Shown here one piece after another: positions 14,174-16,434 of a stretch of DNA of 16,434 bases. The notes below the pieces were generated by a model. That model made no database searches, was not told the DNA's origin, and saw only the letters and a program-made list of their open reading frames with translations. Made by a program: the position numbers and the translations under genes. Origin of the DNA: an uncultured Arcanobacterium sp. (GTDB taxonomy: Bacteria; Actinomycetota; Actinomycetes; Actinomycetales; Actinomycetaceae); NCBI RefSeq assembly GCF_947253055.1, contig NZ_CAMXYE010000029.1, forward strand, positions 1 to 16,434, written 5' to 3'. How positions within the stretch are numbered: the first letter of the stretch is position 1; each line of letters begins with the position of its first letter.

Positions 14174-15508
14174 CTAATTGTTTGGCTGAGAAAATTCCCG
14201 AAATATCTCTGCCACCCGAAAAGCAGTTTCTAAAGATTGCCGGCGATTCAACCGTGGATCTACCAGCGCCTCGTAACGAGTAGCGAGGATATCTTCATCT
14301 ATTTTTTCTGCTCCACCCAATACTTCTGTCACGTCGTCACTAGTGAGCTCAATATGAATGCCACCCGGCACTGTACCCAGCTGAAAATGTATCTGGAAGA
14401 AACGATAGAGTTCTTCCCAGATATCTTGCATCCGCCGCGTCTTATAACCATTACAGGCGGAAATCGTATTGCCGTGCATCGGATCGCTTATCCAAGTGAC
14501 CACTTTCCCTTCTCGCTGCACCGCTTCAATGAGGGGCGGTAGCAGGGCAGATATCTTCTTCGCTCCGAGGCGCATAATTAGGCTGAGACGACCGGGCTGA
14601 TTCTGCGGATTCAATTTTTCAATTAAAGCCAGCACTTCTTCTACCTGTGCCTTAGGCCCAATTTTTACGCCTATGGGATTCGAAATCTGGGAAAGCATCT
14701 CCACGTGTGCTTCGTTTATATTGCGGGTACGCTCCCCTATCCAGAGAAAATGGGCACCAAAATTATAAAGTTGATCTTTTTCCTCTCCACTGCGGGTAAG
14801 TGCTTCCTCATAACGAAGTAACAGCGCCTCGTGTGCAGAATAAAAATTACTTTCGGGTGGCGAAAGCTGGGCTCTCTCGGGATATTGACGAAGATACTCC
14901 GCAATTTCCGCCATTAAATGCTGGTAGCGGCTATAGAGCGGATCGCTAGCCGAATTACCGGCCGGTAAAAAAGAGTAGTGCCAGTCTGGAAGCGGTTCGC
15001 CCGCAAAACTGTGAATAAAATGCAAAGTTTTTGCCGCATGCCGATAGGCTTCCAGCAGACGTTCCGGATCGAAGCTGCGCGAAGCCCGCGTAAAAGCAAA
15101 ACCATTTACGGCATCGCCCCGATAGGACGGCAGTTCTATTCCATCTTGGATTTCCGTAGGAAGCGAACGCGGCTTTGCATATTGCCCCGCAATTCTTCCT
15201 ACCTTCACCACTGGCAAAGAAGTGCCGATATTCAGCACCAAGGCCATCTGCTGTAGCGTCTGTAACTTAGCTCGGATGCGCGCCGGCGAAGAATCCACAA
15301 AAGTTTCTGCACAGTCGCCCCCTTGTAGCAGAAAAACTTCCCCCCTTCCGCTTGCGGCAATTAAAGAAGTTAATTCATCGATCTCTGCCTGGGCAACTAA
15401 AGGAGGTAAATTATGAATCTCCGTAATTACTTTTTCTAAAGCAGCAGAATCGGCATATTGAGGCTGTTGGCGGGCAGGAAAATTATGCCAAGCTGTATTA
15501 CTAGCCAT
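14174..15508 (-). CDS. aroG: Class II 3-deoxy-7-phosphoheptulonate (DAHP) synthase
   Basis: First enzyme of the shikimate pathway: it condenses phosphoenolpyruvate and erythrose 4-phosphate to DAHP in the cytoplasm. The 444-residue protein is a full-length type II (plant/mycobacterial) enzyme, beginning WHNFPARQQPQYAD (7-20). The metal ligands by family comparison are C66 (LLQGGDCAETF), H345 (SDPMHGNTI), E387 (GGIHIELTSDDV) and D417 (ALVDPRLNRRQS). Substrate-binding signatures are GRIAGQYAKPRS (104-115), RGDAVNGF (130-137), IGERTRNINEAHVE (257-270), VKIGP (281-285) and RLGAKKI (313-319). The ATG at 15508 has GAGAG 6 nt upstream, so this gene appears leadered. It converges on pknL. In M. tuberculosis the homologue is also next to pknL, and its product forms a complex with chorismate mutase; whether that occurs here is unknown. 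Confidence 0.95.
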   Translation of the reverse strand: MASNTAWHNFPARQQPQYADSAALEKVITEIHNLPPLVAQAEIDELTSLIAASGRGEVFLLQGGDCAETFVDSSPARIRAKLQTLQQMALVLNIGTSLPVVKVGRIAGQYAKPRSLPTEIQDGIELPSYRGDAVNGFAFTRASRSFDPERLLEAYRHAAKTLHFIHSFAGEPLPDWHYSFLPAGNSASDPLYSRYQHLMAEIAEYLRQYPERAQLSPPESNFYSAHEALLLRYEEALTRSGEEKDQLYNFGAHFLWIGERTRNINEAHVEMLSQISNPIGVKIGPKAQVEEVLALIEKLNPQNQPGRLSLIMRLGAKKISALLPPLIEAVQREGKVVTWISDPMHGNTISACNGYKTRRMQDIWEELYRFFQIHFQLGTVPGGIHIELTSDDVTEVLGGAEKIDEDILATRYEALVDPRLNRRQSLETAFRVAEIFREFSQPNN

Positions 15509-15527
15509 GCATCACTCTCATTTTTCG

Positions 15528-15557
15528 ACCTTATTCACAGCAACATCCGCTGAGCAA
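15528..15557 (-). promoter_or_regulatory. Predicted aroG promoter (TTGCTC-N18-TAAGGT)
   Basis: On the minus strand the -35 TTGCTC (15557-15552) and -10 TAAGGT (15533-15528) are 18 bp apart. They predict a short leader of roughly 13-15 nt containing GAGAG (15515-15519). The -35 overlaps the hairpin at 15543-15578. Confidence 0.45.
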
Positions 15558-15578
15558 TAATTCTCACCCAGCGGATGT
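15543..15578. terminator. Hairpin downstream of the phosphofructokinase gene
   Basis: ACATCCGCTG (15543-15552) and CAGCGGATGT (15569-15578) form a perfect 10-bp stem around 16 nt. It lies 39 nt after the phosphofructokinase stop (minus strand) and is followed by TGCTGTG, so there is no U-tract. It probably terminates that transcript just before aroG. Confidence 0.6.
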
Positions 15579-15616
15579 GCCATTAATATAAACTTGCCCG
15601 GAAACGCCGATTTCCC

Positions 15617-16434
15617 TTACGGAACTTCCACTGGCTTCGGCTCCCAAGGCTGGCCAATTTCTTCCATCAACTCTTTAAACCAAGACTGATTTACATCAAA
15701 TGGTTTTGCCCCAGCTATCCGCTTGAAATCGATGGCGGAGAGCGAACCAAGATTTTCTTCGTCTTCTCCAATTAGCCCTGATTTCCCAGCCAAAGCGCAC
15801 TCTACTGCTTTCGCAGCTACTGCAGCAATCAACTCTAGATCATAAGCGTTAGAATGAGCGGAACGTGAGAAGTATCCAGATTTCTGCACCATCACTTTTT
15901 CTGCTCCAATGCTGAGCGCAAAGCGATTAGCGAACCACGCACCTGGATTAATAGTATCTAGCTTGACGTGCCCGAACGGATCACGCTCTACTTCGACACC
16001 TTCTTCCAGCATTTCCTCAATAATCTCGGCTACTCCAGCTCCTTCAGAAAGGAAGATATTTACATTCCCAATTTCGTCCATAATTGCCCGCAGCCGGGAA
16101 GCTTCCGTATCTAAATCAAAAGTGATTTCCGGAAGATAGAGAGCATGTACATCCCACCGCTCCTTCATCAAACCCGCAGAAGGCAAGAATTGCTGCTCTT
16201 TCACCCAATTATGATAATCAGCAGTGCCTTGTGCCGCTAGATATCCGCAGTTGCGCCCCATTATTTCGTGAATAATGAGCATACGCGGATTAGAACGATG
16301 CTCCCCGATAATATTTTGCGCATAGCGAGATACTTGCTCAGCTGCCGTGCGTGCACCTAAAGACTGCTTAATTGGCACAATATCGTTATCGATGGTCTTC
16401 GGTAAGCCTACTACCGTCAACTCGTAGCCATTCT
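15617..16434 (-). CDS. 6-phosphofructokinase, pyrophosphate-type, C-terminal part truncated by window edge
   Basis: A PfkA-superfamily phosphofructokinase converting fructose 6-phosphate to fructose 1,6-bisphosphate. The frame stays open through the right edge (codons for NGYE precede the TTG at 16420, which is internal), and the stop is TAA at 15617-15619. About 271 residues are visible. The catalytic segment GLPKTIDNDIVP carries Lys before TIDND, where ATP-dependent enzymes such as E. coli PfkA have Gly. This Lys is the hallmark of PPi-dependent or PPi-like enzymes. MGRNCGYLA (family MGRxxGxL) binds fructose 6-phosphate, followed by FLSEGAG and KSGYFSRSAHSNAYDLELI. The nucleotide-binding GGxx motif that would confirm the phosphoryl donor lies outside the window, so PPi use is likely but not proven. 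The gene precedes aroG on the same strand, separated by a hairpin. Confidence 0.88.
   Translation of the reverse strand, partial: NGYELTVVGLPKTIDNDIVPIKQSLGARTAAEQVSRYAQNIIGEHRSNPRMLIIHEIMGRNCGYLAAQGTADYHNWVKEQQFLPSAGLMKERWDVHALYLPEITFDLDTEASRLRAIMDEIGNVNIFLSEGAGVAEIIEEMLEEGVEVERDPFGHVKLDTINPGAWFANRFALSIGAEKVMVQKSGYFSRSAHSNAYDLELIAAVAAKAVECALAGKSGLIGEDEENLGSLSAIDFKRIAGAKPFDVNQSWFKELMEEIGQPWEPKPVEVP

Noticed and set aside
1..16434. Mobile elements, CRISPR arrays, tRNA or rRNA genes, defence islands or biosynthetic clusters
   Set aside because: No transposase or integrase, regular spacer array, cloverleaf-like sequence or unusual gene cassette was recognised. The window is conserved core genome.

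Overview
The window is a compact chromosomal stretch from a Gram-positive actinobacterium with base composition near 50% G+C by eye (not computed) and frequent TTA leucine codons. The gene set points to this phylum: a principal sigma factor of the HrdB/SigA type with a long N-terminal extension, a DUF7455 zinc-finger protein, a DUF4192 protein, a PknL-type PASTA kinase and a class II DAHP synthase. Low G+C with this order suggests an Actinomycetaceae-like host (Gleimia, Varibaculum, Arcanobacterium or relatives). That placement is inference. I see no mobile element, CRISPR array, tRNA, rRNA or foreign-looking island.

Layout. At the left edge is the 3' part of a topoisomerase IV subunit A gene (parC, +), convergent with a two-domain GNAT acetyltransferase (-). 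Then come topoisomerase IV subunit B (parE, -) and a 68-residue DUF7455 protein (-). A DEDDh 3'-5' exonuclease (+) diverges from these and converges on the primary sigma factor gene (sigA/rpoD, -); a perfect inverted repeat built of two identical 12-bp palindromes lies between them. A DUF4192 gene (-) follows. Diverging from it to the right are a polyprenyl diphosphate synthase (+), a secreted three-LysM lytic transglycosylase (+) and a PknL-like membrane kinase with four PASTA repeats (+). The kinase converges on class II DAHP synthase (aroG, -). The right edge holds the C-terminal part of a PPi-type 6-phosphofructokinase (-). No gene-free stretch exceeds 300 bases; the longest is the roughly 245-base region upstream of the LysM gene.

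How the genes relate. parC and parE encode the chromosome-decatenating topoisomerase beside the housekeeping sigma factor. I recall a similar hrdB - small protein - parE neighbourhood in Streptomyces. The second half (prenyl synthase, peptidoglycan hydrolase, PASTA kinase, DAHP synthase) resembles the idsA2-pknL-aroG neighbourhood of Mycobacterium tuberculosis and joins lipid-carrier synthesis, wall remodelling and wall-sensing phosphorylation.

No undescribed multi-gene system stands out; most of this is core genome. The notable signals are in regulation and architecture. Most genes lack a Shine-Dalgarno sequence and instead have a -10 hexamer ending 6-7 nt before the start codon, three times the identical TAGGCT plus 6 nt, which predicts leaderless mRNAs. 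Three intergenic hairpins sit over the predicted -35 of the next gene. The sigma factor carries a charge-segregated, disordered N-terminus of nearly 300 residues. The LysM gene shows a 279-bp module duplication and an attenuator-like leader.
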